64,000 nucleotides of DNA from Astrothelium macrocarpum (lineage: Eukaryota > Ascomycota > Dothideomycetes > Trypetheliales > Trypetheliaceae), in contig JAGEMR010000141.1 in assembly GCA_021030915.1 (NCBI GenBank), forward strand, positions 1 to 64,000. Reading direction: 5' to 3'. Under the pieces are notes generated by a model that saw nothing but the letters and a program-made list of their open reading frames with translations, did no database searches and was not told where the DNA came from. How positions within the stretch are numbered: position 1 is the first letter of the stretch; every line of letters begins with the position of its first letter. Shown piece by piece: positions 35,484 through 48,200 of the stretch. A program made the translations under genes and the position numbers.

Positions 35484-36468
35484 AGTAATAGCAGTATCAG
35501 CAGCAACAACAGCAACAATAACAGCAACAACAACAGCAGCAGCAGCAGCAGCGTAAGTGGTTTCTGAATCACAGCACATTCGTACGAGCTTCAAATCAAA
35601 CTGGCTTCAAAGAGTCAAGCTGGCTCATAGCGTATTCGTATGAGAATCAGCTAACAGAATCGATAGATACCACCACCTCCACCTCCACCTCCACCACCAT
35701 CATGTGAGTCATATTCTATTCGATCTTCAAAATGAGTTTATGTTGATTTCGTACGAGGTCCAACCAAGGACTTGCGCCTACCAGTGGACCCGCTCCCCCA
35801 CCAGCCGGCTCGTCACTGGGTACGTGGCTCATGTACGCTTCGCAGGCTCAAAGTGGGCCTACCGGTTGTCCCACCTTGCCAGTAATAGGTAACGTGCTTG
35901 CCGTACTGTGTAAAAGCCCCCAAGCGCAAGTTCTTTTGGCTCTGCCAGGAGGCTTGATTGAATTCGTACCGAATGGGCCTGTCAATGCTATTAATATTGA
36001 CAGGACTCGCAATTCGTACGTCAACGCGATCCTGATTCAGTCTCGAGGCACACCGCTATCGGCACCCTGTATGCAGTGCTCCTCACGTTGGGCCCAGGGA
36101 CGCACAACAGCCTTCCCAGTATGTCTTGCAGTAGCAGGGCATCTGGGAGGCTGTTGTGGGAACTGTAAATGGAACGACTGGGGCAAGCGCTATTTGTACA
36201 CGACTAGCGCTCCTCCTGTCGCAATCGGACCGTCTGCTTCGGGTGGAGGATAATCTGGCGGCTCCGTACAGAATCCAATCACTGTCGGAAATGATAATGA
36301 GGCCAGTGGTACTGGTCCTATTGTTATCGATGATGATGATGAGTTGGAGGTCGTATAGCCTGATGAAGTGGAAGAGCCAGACGACCCGAACGAGCAGGGC
36401 AGTGGACAAGGACCCGGTCTGTTAGAGGCACCCGGGAAGGCCCCGGAAAGTGCTATCGAGATTGATTA
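35484..36468 (+). pseudogene. Gene inside the hAT element: poly-Gln, Cys-rich DUF3716-like domain and acidic tail
   Basis: A CAG/CAA tract (35484-35553) ends at a GTAAGT donor. A proline-rich piece and a further GTGAGT intron follow. From about 35830 a frame encodes IDRTRNSYVNAILIQSRG and a zinc-binding-like cluster CMQC...FPVC...GGCCGNCKWNDWGKR. This pattern (CxxC, C, CxxC spacing, CGNCKW) resembles the DUF3716 domain of many fungal proteins of unknown function. After a TAA the same frame continues through an acidic tail (IVIDDDDELEVV, then a TAG) to the true-looking end ESAIEID. All stops in the body and in the poly-Q tract are TAA or TAG where CAA or CAG would fit, pointing to C-to-T mutation of a once intact gene. 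Confidence 0.55.
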
Positions 36469-36675
36469 GGTTAGTACGAACTTTCTTTTGTTATTTTTCC
36501 TTTGTCAATAGCACAATTTTAGAAGCACCGCATGTACCTCAAATAAGGATCTTCTACCTTTTCGTGGTGCTTGAGATAAGTAGCCTTCGTACGAATGTCA
36601 AAGGCGAAACCAAAGGAGATCATTTTCCTCATCTCGTAAGTCGATTTACTTTTTGTACGAGTTACCTTTTGAAAC

Positions 36676-37160
36676 AGACACAATCAGCGGAGGAAGTGCT
36701 CCACCAGCTGCTCCGCCAGCTGTTCATCAAGACGCTCCATCAGCCGCTCCGCCAGCTCCTCAGCCAGCTGCTCGTCCGAACGCTCCACCACCTCCATATC
36801 CAGCAGCTGATCCAGCTGCTCAACCAGCTGCTCAGCCAGCTGCTGAATCGGCTCTCTAGCCAGCTGCTCGTCCACACGCTCCGCCAGCTGCTCAGCCAGC
36901 TGCTCGTCCAAACGCTCCGCCAGCCGCTCCGCCAACTCCTCTCCGCCAGCTCCTCTCCTATTGCACCGCCTTCCGCTTCGTACGTCTTTGCTCCTCCACC
37001 TCCTCCGCCGCCTGCTCTTCCGAACGCTCCACCACCTCCATATCCCGCAGCTGATCCTGCTGCTCCAGCTGCTCGGCCAGCTGCTGAATCGGCTCCTTAG
37101 CCAGCTGCTCGTCCATACGCTCTGCCAGCTGCTCAGCCAGCTGCTCAACCATCAATTCTT
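36676..37160 (+). repeat. Pro/Ala-rich coding-type repeat with two ~140-bp copies
   Basis: Low-complexity CCAGCTGCT-type sequence encodes APPAAPPA and PNAPPPPYPAAD runs. Two longer units (about 36769-36912 and 37012-37152) share the order PNAPPPPYPAADPA, then a run of PAA, then ESA followed by TAG. They are in different reading frames, so an indel separates them. Both carry the TAG at the same place, again at a position where CAG would continue the frame. Confidence 0.6.
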
Positions 37161-37199
37161 CCATCCAATTAATTCGCTTTTTTCGTACGAATTTGTTTT

Positions 37200-39434
37200 T
37201 TTTTAAAATTTATTGTGAATCCAATTCTTCAAATATTGAATTCTTTTAATATTTTTTAGAATAAATTTCGTACGATTTTATGAAATTGTGTGACGAATGT
37301 CAGAAAAAATTCTTTCAGATTCGTCATTTATTATTGAAATGAAAAGGATTTTTATTATAAATTTGGAAAGAATTGGCCATTATACGATTTGATTTTTTTG
37401 ATATCATCATTCTAAAATTGTCATATTTTGAAATTTTAAATTGATTATTTTATAATAAATATCGTATTTATTTTATATATTCTTTATGAAGATTTCAGTA
37501 AAAATTTCATTCATTAAAATATTGAATTAATTTATTATCAATTTTTTTTTTGGAAATTAGTAGAATTAATTTTTTATTTTATACGAAATTTTTTGATATT
37601 GATTTTGAAATTCGATTTAAAAATTTCGAATATTTTTTAAAATTAAATTAATTCATGATTTTTATTATATTTTTTTAAAATAATTCATATAATAATAAAA
37701 ATAAAGAATCAAAATTATTATATAATATGAAGAATTGTTTATAAATTCGTAATATATATTATATTTTTTCCAATATCATTGAATTCAAATATAAAATTTT
37801 TTATTATTTTTATGAAAAGATTAAAATTTATAAATTATTTTATTATCATTTTATATAAATATTTATAAAAGATCGTTTTATATAATAAAAGAAATTATTT
37901 ATTATAAATAATATTTATTCAAATCTGTCAATAAAATTTTATAATTTTAATATTATAAAATGAAATGATTTAAAAAATTATTCAATTATATAAAAATTTT
38001 ATTATTCTTCAATAAAAAATTCATTTTATTCAAAATTATTAATATAATTTTGAATATATATTATAATTTCAGATTTATGAATAAAAATAATTAAAAATAA
38101 AATATATCAAAAATTCCATTTCATATAATTATTTATAAAAATTATATAATCAATATATTTTCAAAAATCTTTTATCCGTTTTAATAAATTATGATTATGA
38201 ATGATAATATTATAAAATTTTTTTAAAATGTCTAAAATTCAAAATTGATTATTTTTATTTTGAATATTTTATATCTGATCTTTTTTATCAAATTATCAAT
38301 TTTGATTTTTCAATTTTTTATATAATTGAATTAAATTAATTTCTGAATTTTTTTTAAAAAGAAAATTTTGAATAATAAAATTAAGAACGTGATTTTAATA
38401 ATATATTTTTTTCGTATAAATATTTTATAAAATTCTTCAATTCTTCAAATAATCATTAATAAAATGATAAAATGTATTATTAATTAAAAAATTATCGCTA
38501 ATAATAATATCAAATTTAGAAATAAAATAATATTTTTTAAAAAAAAATCGAAGAATTATCTATTGATTTTTTTTAAAATATCCAAAGATCGTATGAAATT
38601 CTAAAAAAATTCATCGAAATTGATAATGAAAATTCATCTAATGAATATAAATATTTAAAAGGAGATATTAATTGGATAAAATCCAAACGTCTAATGAAAT
38701 ATGAATATTTATCAAAATTTTATTAAAATAATTTTATATAATGATTTATTATTTATCAAAAATTTGATCAATTAAAAAAATAAGAATTTGAAATATTATT
38801 AATAAAATATTGATTATTTCAGAATTCAATAATTAATAAAAAATATGAAATTCAGATTATTATATAAAAATATGAAATAGATCATATATAATGACTAATT
38901 TTATTAATATTTTTTGAATGATTTATTTTTGAAATCTTTTTTTATATAATTTTGTTTTTAATTCTTTCAGTTTATTTATATCACGATTGATTATTTTTTT
39001 ATATAAACGGATTATTTATTAATTAGTCATTTTTTTTATATAAAATAATTGAATATTATAATCAATTTTATAAATTCGTAAAAAATATTTATGAAAATTC
39101 GTATGAATGGAATAATTATACAAATATTCTCAATAATAGAAGATCTTTCGATTATTTTTATATATCGGCTCGCCTTCGTACGATTCACGAAAAAAAGAAT
39201 GAAAATTTGAGATTATTTTTCGAGATTTTCGGATAAAAATGGCTTCAAATGATTCAATTGAATTAAAAAACGACGATTTTATATTTATTTGATCTCAATC
39301 AAATGTACGAAATGAAAGATGCAGAATTTTCTTCTACGGCTGAAATTTATGAATTTATTCTGAATTATTCACGATCCGTGCATATGTATGAATTTGCATA
39401 TCAATTCATAAAAAAGCAATTCTTAAGACCTCTG
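37200..39434. other. AT-rich, degraded right half of the hAT element
   Basis: Frames are broken throughout; no transposase motif is readable. TTCGTACGA-like palindromes occur at 37182, 37265 and 39171. Confidence 0.6.
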
Positions 39435-39442
39435 GGTAAGTC
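39435..39442 (+). repeat. hAT target-site duplication, right copy
   Basis: GGTAAGTC, identical to the left copy; a branch-point-like ACTGAT and the acceptor CATTAG follow 65-80 bp downstream. Confidence 0.9.
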
Positions 39443-40489
39443 GTGAGTCCTGGAGGTTGAACCTAATTCTGCCCACGCAACAAAGCTTCAAGACCAATAC
39501 TGATATGGTCATTAGATCTACTATGCCATTCAACTCTTGCATACAACGGCTATGCCAGTCATCAAAGCATCTTTAATGATATTCCTATCTCGAATCTTCG
39601 GCCATAGTAAAGCATTTCGTGTTGCGTTATGGATTGTCGGATCCTATGTCTTTCTTTGGTGGCTCACAACTTTTTGGATGAGCGTTTTCCAATGCTGGCC
39701 TATATCTTCGAACTGGGGTACAACGCCGGCACAAATGGGAAACTGTATTCCAAACTACATGGTGAGAAGTAACACTTCGATATCTGCATCTATGATCTAA
39801 TTTGCAACAAAAGGTTTGGTATTCTTGGATAGCTCTTTTAAATGTCCTGAGCGATGTGGCGATTGTAATTATTCCCATACCACTCGTCTGGCGGCTCCAG
39901 ATGCCATTGCGGCGAAAGCTTACAACTCTTTCATTTCTGTCTATGGGAATAATGTTAGTGTCTCATGCTTGGTCACCTGCCAAGTTTCTTGAGCTGACGT
40001 TTGTTGGACAGTGTTATCATTGCCGGTATCGGTCATACTGTTGGCTATTTCACCTATGACCATGCTTCCATGGATATGTCATGTAGGTCTTACGCTTCTA
40101 CTATTTTCTTTCTTGTCTAAGCCAAGCTGATTACTCCTCGCTCAGATGTTTTTTATGACTTTTTGATATGGACTTCAATCGAGCCATGTCTGGGCGTTGT
40201 TGGCTGTTGCCTACCAACCTTTGGCCCGTTGCTCGATTTGAAGTACAGCGTAATATATTCAAAGATTGTGGATACTTTCTCTAGGAGATCGCGCTCGAGC
40301 GGAAATACATCTGATAGAGAAGAGAAGGACTCGAAGCAGCGCAGTGAATGGGTCGAGCTCACAAGAGAAAACCGCAGCCAGACAGGCTCAATGCCCAAAA
40401 CCGAAGCAGCTGCCGACATGGAATCGTTGAATCTAACCACCTCGAGTTGTCATGAAACAAGTCAACAAGACGTCACACAATGCGTATAG

Positions 40490-41781
40490 TCACCTTTTGA
40501 TCGTGGCTCATTGCCAGTAAGAGACTTTAAAAATATCATAAAAGCATATAGTCACATCAAGCTAGTCTACAGGATTAGCTCAGCCAAATGAACTGACTCT
40601 GGAATCATATCTCCAGTGACACCCAACGTGAGAGGTGCCTGAGTACCAAGGCGCAACGACTAATTATTGCTAGCTTGTTTGGGTTTTGTTGATTGCTCCT
40701 GGGACACTCGAGTGTTGCTTAGATGTTGCTTTGCGGTACTCAGGTATCAGGTAGCTCAAGAGGGATTTGGTTCAAAAGTGTCCGTCTCTCTTGTTTGGCT
40801 TCCACCACCTGAGATAAGCTCTCTATTTCACTAGCTTACTAGAATGGATTACTACTGGGACTTGGATTCTGATCTGCCGTAATATCAGGAATGCTTAAGA
40901 CTCGTTTGGGCCTGCGGAGTATACATCCACACTTGTAATAGCTTGCTCAATGCTCATCTTGAAAACGGATCTGTTACAGCTGTTGAATTGGTGGGGTTGA
41001 ATCTCATGCGGAATTATTAAAGTCTAGATTCGTCAGGAAGAGATATAACAGCTATGTATATGCTGAGCTAAGCCTAAAGCGATAACAACAACCAAAATAC
41101 CATAGAGGTAGCTTCCTCTCAATGACAGCAGATATTCGTTGATTCAACCCATTGTGATGAGCTGTAGAAAGCTGGCTAGGTAGGTACAGGTGAAGTAGTA
41201 GACATATCCGGTAACACGTGACCGGATCTGTTCCTTCCCTAATAGAATTATTTACTCAAGGTTATGAACACAAAGAGTGAGTCCGCCCACCAGGGGCTGC
41301 AAGAAGAAATGTCGTACTAGGTAAGCAGTTTATGCCAACCACATCTAGTGTAACTCTGTATGAATGCTGTGATTGGATTAGACTGCTTAGCTCATCTAAG
41401 TGAACTGGCCCCAGTAGGACATTTCCTCTGGTGCGCCTCTCGAGTAACAGCAATAGTGCCCAGTCAAGAGAAGTCATCCCAACCAACTAAAATCGACTGT
41501 GCGTATATTTGCCTGATAGATCGTGAAATTTGCCGAGAGGAGCATAAGTTTCCATAAACGGTAGACTCGGGCGCAGGTTCCCCAGCATAACGATTACCCG
41601 ATGGGGGTCGAAAATGGCCAGAACAAGAACAGATTTCCTCAATTGGCAAAAATGGACTTAGATTTCCCGGCACAAAGTTTACCGAATTAAACCTTTAGTT
41701 TTGCTAGCTGAGGATCATGAATGGTCACACAATCTCGCCAATTTTAGCGTAATCCAAGTCCATGCGCCGTGAAGTGCTGGT
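40490..41781. other. Intergenic, nothing recognised
   Basis: About 1.3 kb of balanced composition between converging genes. Only short open frames without domains. Confidence 0.6.
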
Positions 41782-44716
41782 TCATAATACATTATCTAAT
41801 ATCTGCTTCTGCTCAGATGTCAAATCCCTTGGGAATTTAATTTTGGCATCAATAATAAAATCGCCGCGATCGGCTGGATTTCTCGACTTTGGCATGCCCA
41901 AACCTGGAAAGTGCTCTCCCCACGTTGGCTGTGTGGGTCCTGGACCTGTGACATTAATCATCTTGCAATCGATCGTTCGCGTGAGCTGTGCCCAGCCTCG
42001 AAGTGCTTCTTTAAGGCCAATCTCAAACGTCTGACGGAGGTTGTCGCCATCCCGCGTAAAATGAGAATGCTTCCTCTGGAAAACATGAACAAGACATCTC
42101 GAAAGTGCTGTATTACTTACTTCTGATACCACAAAATGAACATCCTGCCTTCTGCCGTCAATCTCATCACCAACTTCCGAAAATTTGATCTTTGTCCCTG
42201 CTTTCACACCCCTCTTGATCTTGACGTCTACCGATTTTTCCTCCTTATCAGGCCCATCTATTGGGCAGCCACTACAATTGCGCTCTATCTTCACTCTTTT
42301 AATTATGCCATGGAAAATTTCCTCCAGTGTCACCAATAACACCCTCTCAACAATCGTGCTCTTGGTGATCGGTGCGCTGCCTTCCCTGACGACTTGGTCG
42401 ATCCAAGACTTGGGAATGTCTAGACCAGGGTAGGAGGATCTATTTTTAGTATACTTCCACTTACCACTTGATCTCGAGCCCGAAGATTCTTTCCATGAAG
42501 AACGACGGCGATTGGAATCTTGTGAGTTGGGGTCAACCACACGAAAGTCAGCAATTGCATCGTTGGACCAATGATACCAAGATTGTACGTCTGACAAATG
42601 CCGTGACATAGGCAGGGAATGGTTATATGGCCCGTCTGCATCAAAAGGAGGCTCGGGGAGCGGGGTCCCCTCGGCCGACGTATTCGTGATCGTGATAGCG
42701 ACGTCGCCAACGCAATGCGTCCCGTTCACCATCTGCGCGCCGTCAGCAATTCCATTTCTTCCACTGATAGGTGAGCCACTTGCATTGTGCGAATTTACCT
42801 CATCCATACGACTCTTTCTAGATTTGCGCCTTTCTCTTTGGTAGCACAACTCTTGGTCGGCACTTTCCTCTTTCATATAACGCTCTTCTCTCATTCTGCA
42901 CTCTTCTTCTCGATATCGGTGTTCTCGTTCCGCATTCTTCTCTATCCTGTGCCGTTCTTTCTTCTCTTGGTGCTCTCGATCTTGCCACTGAAAGTCCTCG
43001 ACCTTGGAGGGACGCCGCGTTTCTTCTCTTGCAATGTGCCGATCATGCTCGATTTGCTTCTGGCGTGGCTCTTCAGTCTCTCGTTTCAGCTGCTGCTCGC
43101 GGCGATAGTCCTCTTCGTTTCGTTTCGAAATTTCTTCGGTAGATCGCTTTCTATGTTGAAAGAATGACTCCTGATGCCCACTGTGGCGGCGAGGCTTGCG
43201 ACTGACTATTTTAGGACGACTGCTTGAAGAAAATCTTCGATTTCTAACGTCAGGCTCCACATCACTAGAACGTCCGTCTCAACGGTGAAGGTCAGTGAAT
43301 AGAAATCTGGCCTTAGGAGATTCGAGCTACCTGTTGCACTGATACTGGCCTTTGAGGAGTCCCTCTGCCTGTCTTTTCTTGATTTCATGGCTTCTAAATT
43401 CCTTGTCCTACCCTCTCTCGGCTGAGCATCCACGGCGTCCTCGCTCAGAATACGGTATTTATCATCCTCCTCTATGTGACACTTCTCTTCATCTGTGTTT
43501 TGTGATTGAGGGACTTGTGATTCGGTATTGGGAAAAAGTCCGGGCGGGCTCGCAACTGAGATGAAACTCGAGAATGATTGATAATCCGAGTCATCATCAG
43601 AAACGAAACTTTCAGGTGCTGTGATCTCGGCTGACGACTCATCTGGTGAGGTCTCCCTTGGATGTGAACTCTTCGGTGTGTCTTGAGGGGAAGAGAGGGT
43701 AGCACCGTTGATAAATGAGCTTTGCTTATCTGGTGGAAGGGTGGGCGAGTCGAGAGGTCGTTGCAGCTGTGAAGAACTTTCTTTGCACGTTTCTGAGGGA
43801 GCGAGGCTGCCATAGTCCATTGTACTCACGAGCCTTGTTCGAAAGTGCTTGGAATCCGCTCGAGTATCTAATTCGTCATCGATGCTATCATCACCAATGT
43901 CTTTTACAGGACTCAATTCGGGATATTCTGTACCAGCATCTTTGACTTCGCGTGGAAATATACCGGTATCCTTAGTAAAACTCTGACTTTGGCCTGTCTC
44001 TCCGCTGGCCTCGCGCGCTTGTCTCATCCATTCTCCAATCCTGTCCTTGTTAAGTTCCACGTCGATCTCGGTAATATTGTCATCGACCAGCTCTTTTTCT
44101 AGAGCACCCCAGTCATCCAGGTTCGATAGTAGCGAGGGATCCTTCTTTCCTGTCTGCACGTCCGTATGTATAGAGTCCAACTTTGCTTTAATCTCTATGA
44201 ATGCACGGCCATGAATAGCCTGATTCGCCTCGATTCTACTCAACGATCCAGCACTCAAGTGCGTCAGGAAGAGGTTGAAACGATCCGAATGTAAAGAGAG
44301 CTTGAGTCTCATTTCCTTTTGTTTGTCCATGCTGAATCCAAGACGATCTCGTTTCCGTGGATCAGCTGTTCTCAAAGAATGATGTCGTATTAGATTCTTC
44401 TCCAGTTCCCGAAGATCATCTTTGCAGGACTTGATTAGAATCCGAACCTCCTCTCGCTGGCTTTTGCTGCAGCGATGAATGAGAGAACCAGGGTTACTGG
44501 CTTCATCACAAAGCTCATGGAGCTCAGACTGAAGCAAATTGACTGTGGATGGGGATTAGCGATACGCATAAGGTGAGAGATGGGGGTTGCAAAGGCACCA
44601 TCTTGCGTAATGGATCTGAATTCGTCACCAGCATTTTTACAAGACTTGTATATTGTCCAAGCAAAATTTCCGACAGCAATGATATCACCAATCGAGAATC
44701 CGAATCCCGCCATCAT
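41782..44716 (-). CDS. Fungal_N helical domain fused to a DnaJ C-terminal substrate-binding domain, no J domain
   Basis: Five exons: 44716-44599, 44542-43331, 43277-42465, 42419-42121 and 42075-41782. Introns are 56, 53, 45 and 45 nt; the two 45-nt ones are in frame and easily missed. The product is 911 residues. Residues 1-110 begin FGFSIGDIIAVGNFAWTIYKSCKNAG, matching the Fungal_N domain found at the N-terminus of fungal STAND/NLR-like proteins. The middle (about 110-700) is charged and low-complexity with a strongly E/R-rich stretch, likely coiled coil. The last ~190 residues match type II Hsp40 C-terminal domains: VTLEEIFHGIIKRV, GTKIKFSEVGDE, HFTRDGDNL, WGEHFPGLGMPKS and RGDFIIDAKIKFP. 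No HPD-bearing J domain is present, so it cannot stimulate Hsp70 in the usual way. The function is unknown. Confidence 0.85.
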
Positions 44717-45261
44717 AGAGTGTCTGAAAGGTGTACCATTTGCGTTGAAACGGCATGCTTTGTTGCCTGCCGTCCGGCTGCGTACTCAGCCTTCTCTCTA
44801 CATGTCCAGAACGCCGCGTAATCTTCTGCCCGATTACAGTCACATAAGCGCTTTGGCATACGCTGAACAGTTCCGATATCTAGAACATGCTTGACACCTA
44901 GATGACCTTAAGAGGCCTCGAGATGAGTGGACACCAGGGATTGCAATAAGAAATGTCATGGGCCATAAAATTTGAATTAACCATTCGCATATTCGGGAAA
45001 CCCTCAATGCAATTTCGAGCCTTTAGGATTGTGAGACCCTTTATTGAGAGATGTCTCCAAGGACTTCAATGCTCGGTTATAGATGCAGGTCTCCCTGGCA
45101 TGTGTATCTTCTTTGCTGTTTGCTATTGGTGCCCCCTGGTATATAATTCGAAGGCATTACGTCATTGAGGACTCAGTTCAGGAATTGGATGTAGCTTTTA
45201 CCTACGCACGGTGAATTGATGCAATCCATTCGATAGCCGAAGTACCTCGTGTACGCCCGGC
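44717..45261. promoter_or_regulatory. Shared divergent promoter region
   Basis: The 545 bp lie between the start codons of the Fungal_N-DnaJ gene (minus) and the Sac phosphatase gene (plus). No specific element recognised. Confidence 0.45.
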
Positions 45262-48200
45262 ATGCCTGGCCTTGTGCGCAAGATCTTGATCTGTATTTTC
45301 TTATCCTTTTGCTTTCTGATTGGTCGCTCAATAACGCATGATTAGATGCCGCCGTTGATGGACTTATACTGCAACCCCTATCTCAACGCAACCCTGCTGC
45401 CGTCACGGCATCTTCGGTTCGAATAAACTACGGGAATTGTGCTGTCAGTCCAGTCATCGATGACTGGCGCCAGGAAGAGAACGGCCACTTATCGTTGGAA
45501 GCTCACGGGATTGTTGGTAAGCACCAAGGCGGAAACACTAGGCAACGCGCTGCTTATACGATGGACATATAGGGTTGCTCTCAATATCTTCACGAGCATA
45601 TTTGATATCGATATCTCAACGAAAACAAGTTGCTCAAATCCAGGGCAAGCCCATTTATGTCATCCAAGATGTTGCCCTAATCCCTCTCACATCCCAACCT
45701 GAAGCCGCGACTGCTATTTCTGCGGCTCGCGGAAAACTCCATCAGCACATTGAGGAGGCTCACGATGAAACAATCGCAGAGAATGATTCTCTGGTAGATG
45801 ATGCAAGCAGTTTGCTAGGAAGAGAAGAGGCCAGTCCTGGTTCTCCTACAACTCCAGTGCCTGCTTCAGAAGAAAAAAATGCCGTGGAAAAGGGTCACAA
45901 AAAAACTACAAGTGTTGTAGAAGATGTGATTGGGAAACGAGGCGCATACGGTCGCTTTGCTGAAAAGTGGTTCTCAAGAACAGGTTGGAGTGCTGATAAA
46001 AGGAGAACATTGGGAATGAGCAGTCAAGAAGATGTCACTCGTAACGGTTTAAATGAAGAACGTGGCGATCCAACCAAAAAGCTAGCGGAAGCTGCAGAAG
46101 TCCCTGCACTAGATGCGCTGGCTATCAAAGATGGAGAAATACAACCGCCAGAAGATTTTCATCCGTCAGATGATATGTCGATGCCTCTGCTGCCCAAGTT
46201 GCTTCGGACTGCAAGACTTCTTTTCGGGTCAAAAAGTTTCTTTTTTTCTTACGAGCATGATCTCTCGCACGGCATTGGAAAACAGCCGAACTCGGGTTCC
46301 AGTGCGCCATTGTCCAAACAATTTGATCCTTTGGTAGGCTTTGAGTTTGAGTTTGCCTTTGCCTTTGCTTTCTAATCTAATCTAATCTAGTTCTTTTGGA
46401 ACCATCATCTAATTTTGCCTTTTATTGACGCTGGTCAAAATGGATTTGTCCTGCCCTTGGTGCAGGGCTTTGTTGGACAGCAATCATTCACATTGCAGGA
46501 AGACACTTTCACGGGGAAGGGTTCGGTTGTTGGAGTTGTTGAGAAATCTGAAGGGGATGTAGCCGGTCAAGTTGAAAAAGTCGACGAAACACGGAGCGGG
46601 TACGTATGACTTTGGGAAAATCTCAAAGTAAGATCTGACCACGTTGGTAGACAGGAGCATCACTTGAGGGATGAACAGTCCACGGAGAAGCCTCAAAACT
46701 TCATGCTGACACTGATATCGCGAAGATCGATAGAGCGTGCTGGCTTGCGGTATTTGCGGAGGGGTGTAGACGACGGCGGACACACGGCAAACGCAGTCGA
46801 GACAGAACAAATCCTCTCATCTCCGAAATGGGATCCAGAGCACAAAGTCTACTCCTTTCTGCAGTGCAGAGGTTCAATCCCACTATACTTTTCTCAGAGT
46901 CCGTACAGCTTTAAACCTGTTCCAGTAATGTACGGGTCTCCTCTTGCGAATCAAAACGCCTTCAAGCAACATTTTGCAAGTCTTTTGTCACGGTATGGTA
47001 ATGTGCAAGTTGCATCCCTTGTTGACAAGCACGGGACCGAAAATCAACTCGGTGAGGAATATCAAAAACATGCCATTGAGTTTAATGAGCATAGAGGCGT
47101 GGAAGAAAAGCAAATTGGCTTCACATGGTTCGATTTCCATAATGTCTGCCGTGGTATGAAGTTTGAAAATGTTTCTCAACTTATACAAGAATTGAGTCCC
47201 GCGCTCTCTTCATATGGTTGGACTGTGACCCAGAATTATCAAAAGATAGAAGAACAGAGTGGCATCCTGCGAACGAACTGTATGGACTGTCTTGATCGTA
47301 CGAATGTCGTACAATCCGCCACCGCTCGTTGGGCACTTGAGCAGCAGCTCGCTGATCAGGGTTTCACGATCGATCTACAAAGTGATCCTACCACATCCTG
47401 GTTCAACCAGGTTTGGGCGGACAATGGAGATGCTATTAGTCGCCAATATGCTGGTACTGCTGCATTGAAAGGAGACTACACCAGAACGAGAAAACGCAAC
47501 ATTACCGGTGCATTAACAGACTTCACCTTGACACTCAATCGTTATTATCATAACATCTTTGGCGATTATTTTACGCAAGCATGCATCGATTTCCTACTTG
47601 GCCGCACGACTGAAGCGGTTTTTGATGAATTTGAAGCGGATATGAAGTCGAAGGACCTGGCGATGAACATGACCAAAGTCAGACAATCGGCAATTGAAAC
47701 ATGCGCAAAAATTGTCATTGAGGACTCGAGCGAAGATTTGGAATCTGGGTGGACCCTGATGTCTCCACATGAAACGAACACATTGAGAACTCTCCCATTA
47801 GAGGAATCTGTGGTGCTAGTGACAAGCACTGCGTTATATCTTTGTCGATTTGATTGGAGTATCGAGAAAGTCTCCGAATATACGAAAGTTGGCCTTGACC
47901 AGATCACGGGCTTGCAGGTTGGAACTTACATCATCTCCACAATGACGTCAAAGCAGCGGGATGAAGAAAGAAATTACGGGCTCGTTGTAAGTTATCATGC
48001 GCCCACGGGGAAGGACGTCGGCCGTGTCAACACTCGAAGCCTGGAAAGTCAAAAAGATCCAGATGAAAACCGCGCTACAGACACAGCTGCCCAAAGTAGG
48101 CCAGACGAAATCAGCGCAATCAAGCAAAGCTCAACGAATCAGGCCCGAATACTAGCTTTCAAAGCTCTGCCTCCTCAAGCAAGTGCAATGGCTTCAGATA

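Larger units (their letters stand above)
35222..39434. mobile_element. hAT-superfamily DNA transposon (4213 bp)
   Basis: Ends are short imperfect inverted repeats (CAGGGGTCTTATGAAT at the left; CAGAGGTCTTAAGAAT from the right) and an exact 8-bp duplication GGTAAGTC flanks it. An 8-bp duplication with CAGxG-type ends is diagnostic of hAT. The left ~2 kb is GC-balanced and holds cargo-like coding sequence; the right ~2.2 kb is AT-rich and degraded, with no transposase readable. Confidence 0.88.
34884..40489 (+). pseudogene. Fungal rhodopsin-domain (7-TM, SAT4-like) membrane protein, interrupted by a hAT element
   Basis: The 5' part begins MFYRSASLIITSSV and has ALRFSAR...IGADD, the start of the fungal rhodopsin-like family. 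The 3' exons (39516-39761, 39814-39953, 40012-40082, 40146-40489) give IYYAIQLLHT, WMSVFQCWPISSNW, PIPLVWRLQMPLRRKL and CCLPTFGPLL, in family order, then a hydrophilic tail. A 4213-bp hAT element sits in the intron between GYGK and IYYA. Because the 8-bp duplication recreates GGTAAGTC, the upstream splice donor is intact and the insertion may be spliced as part of a 4.3-kb intron. However, codon 42 is TAA directly after GADD, where the family has tyrosine, so this allele looks non-functional anyway. The first short intron (around 35030-35090) is uncertain. Confidence 0.8.

Noticed and set aside
36684..37164. Long minus-strand frames rich in AEQLAERL-type repeats
   Set aside because: They are the antisense reading of the CCAGCTGCT repeat; the plus strand reads as the Pro/Ala-rich sequence, in the same orientation as the adjacent internal gene of the hAT element.
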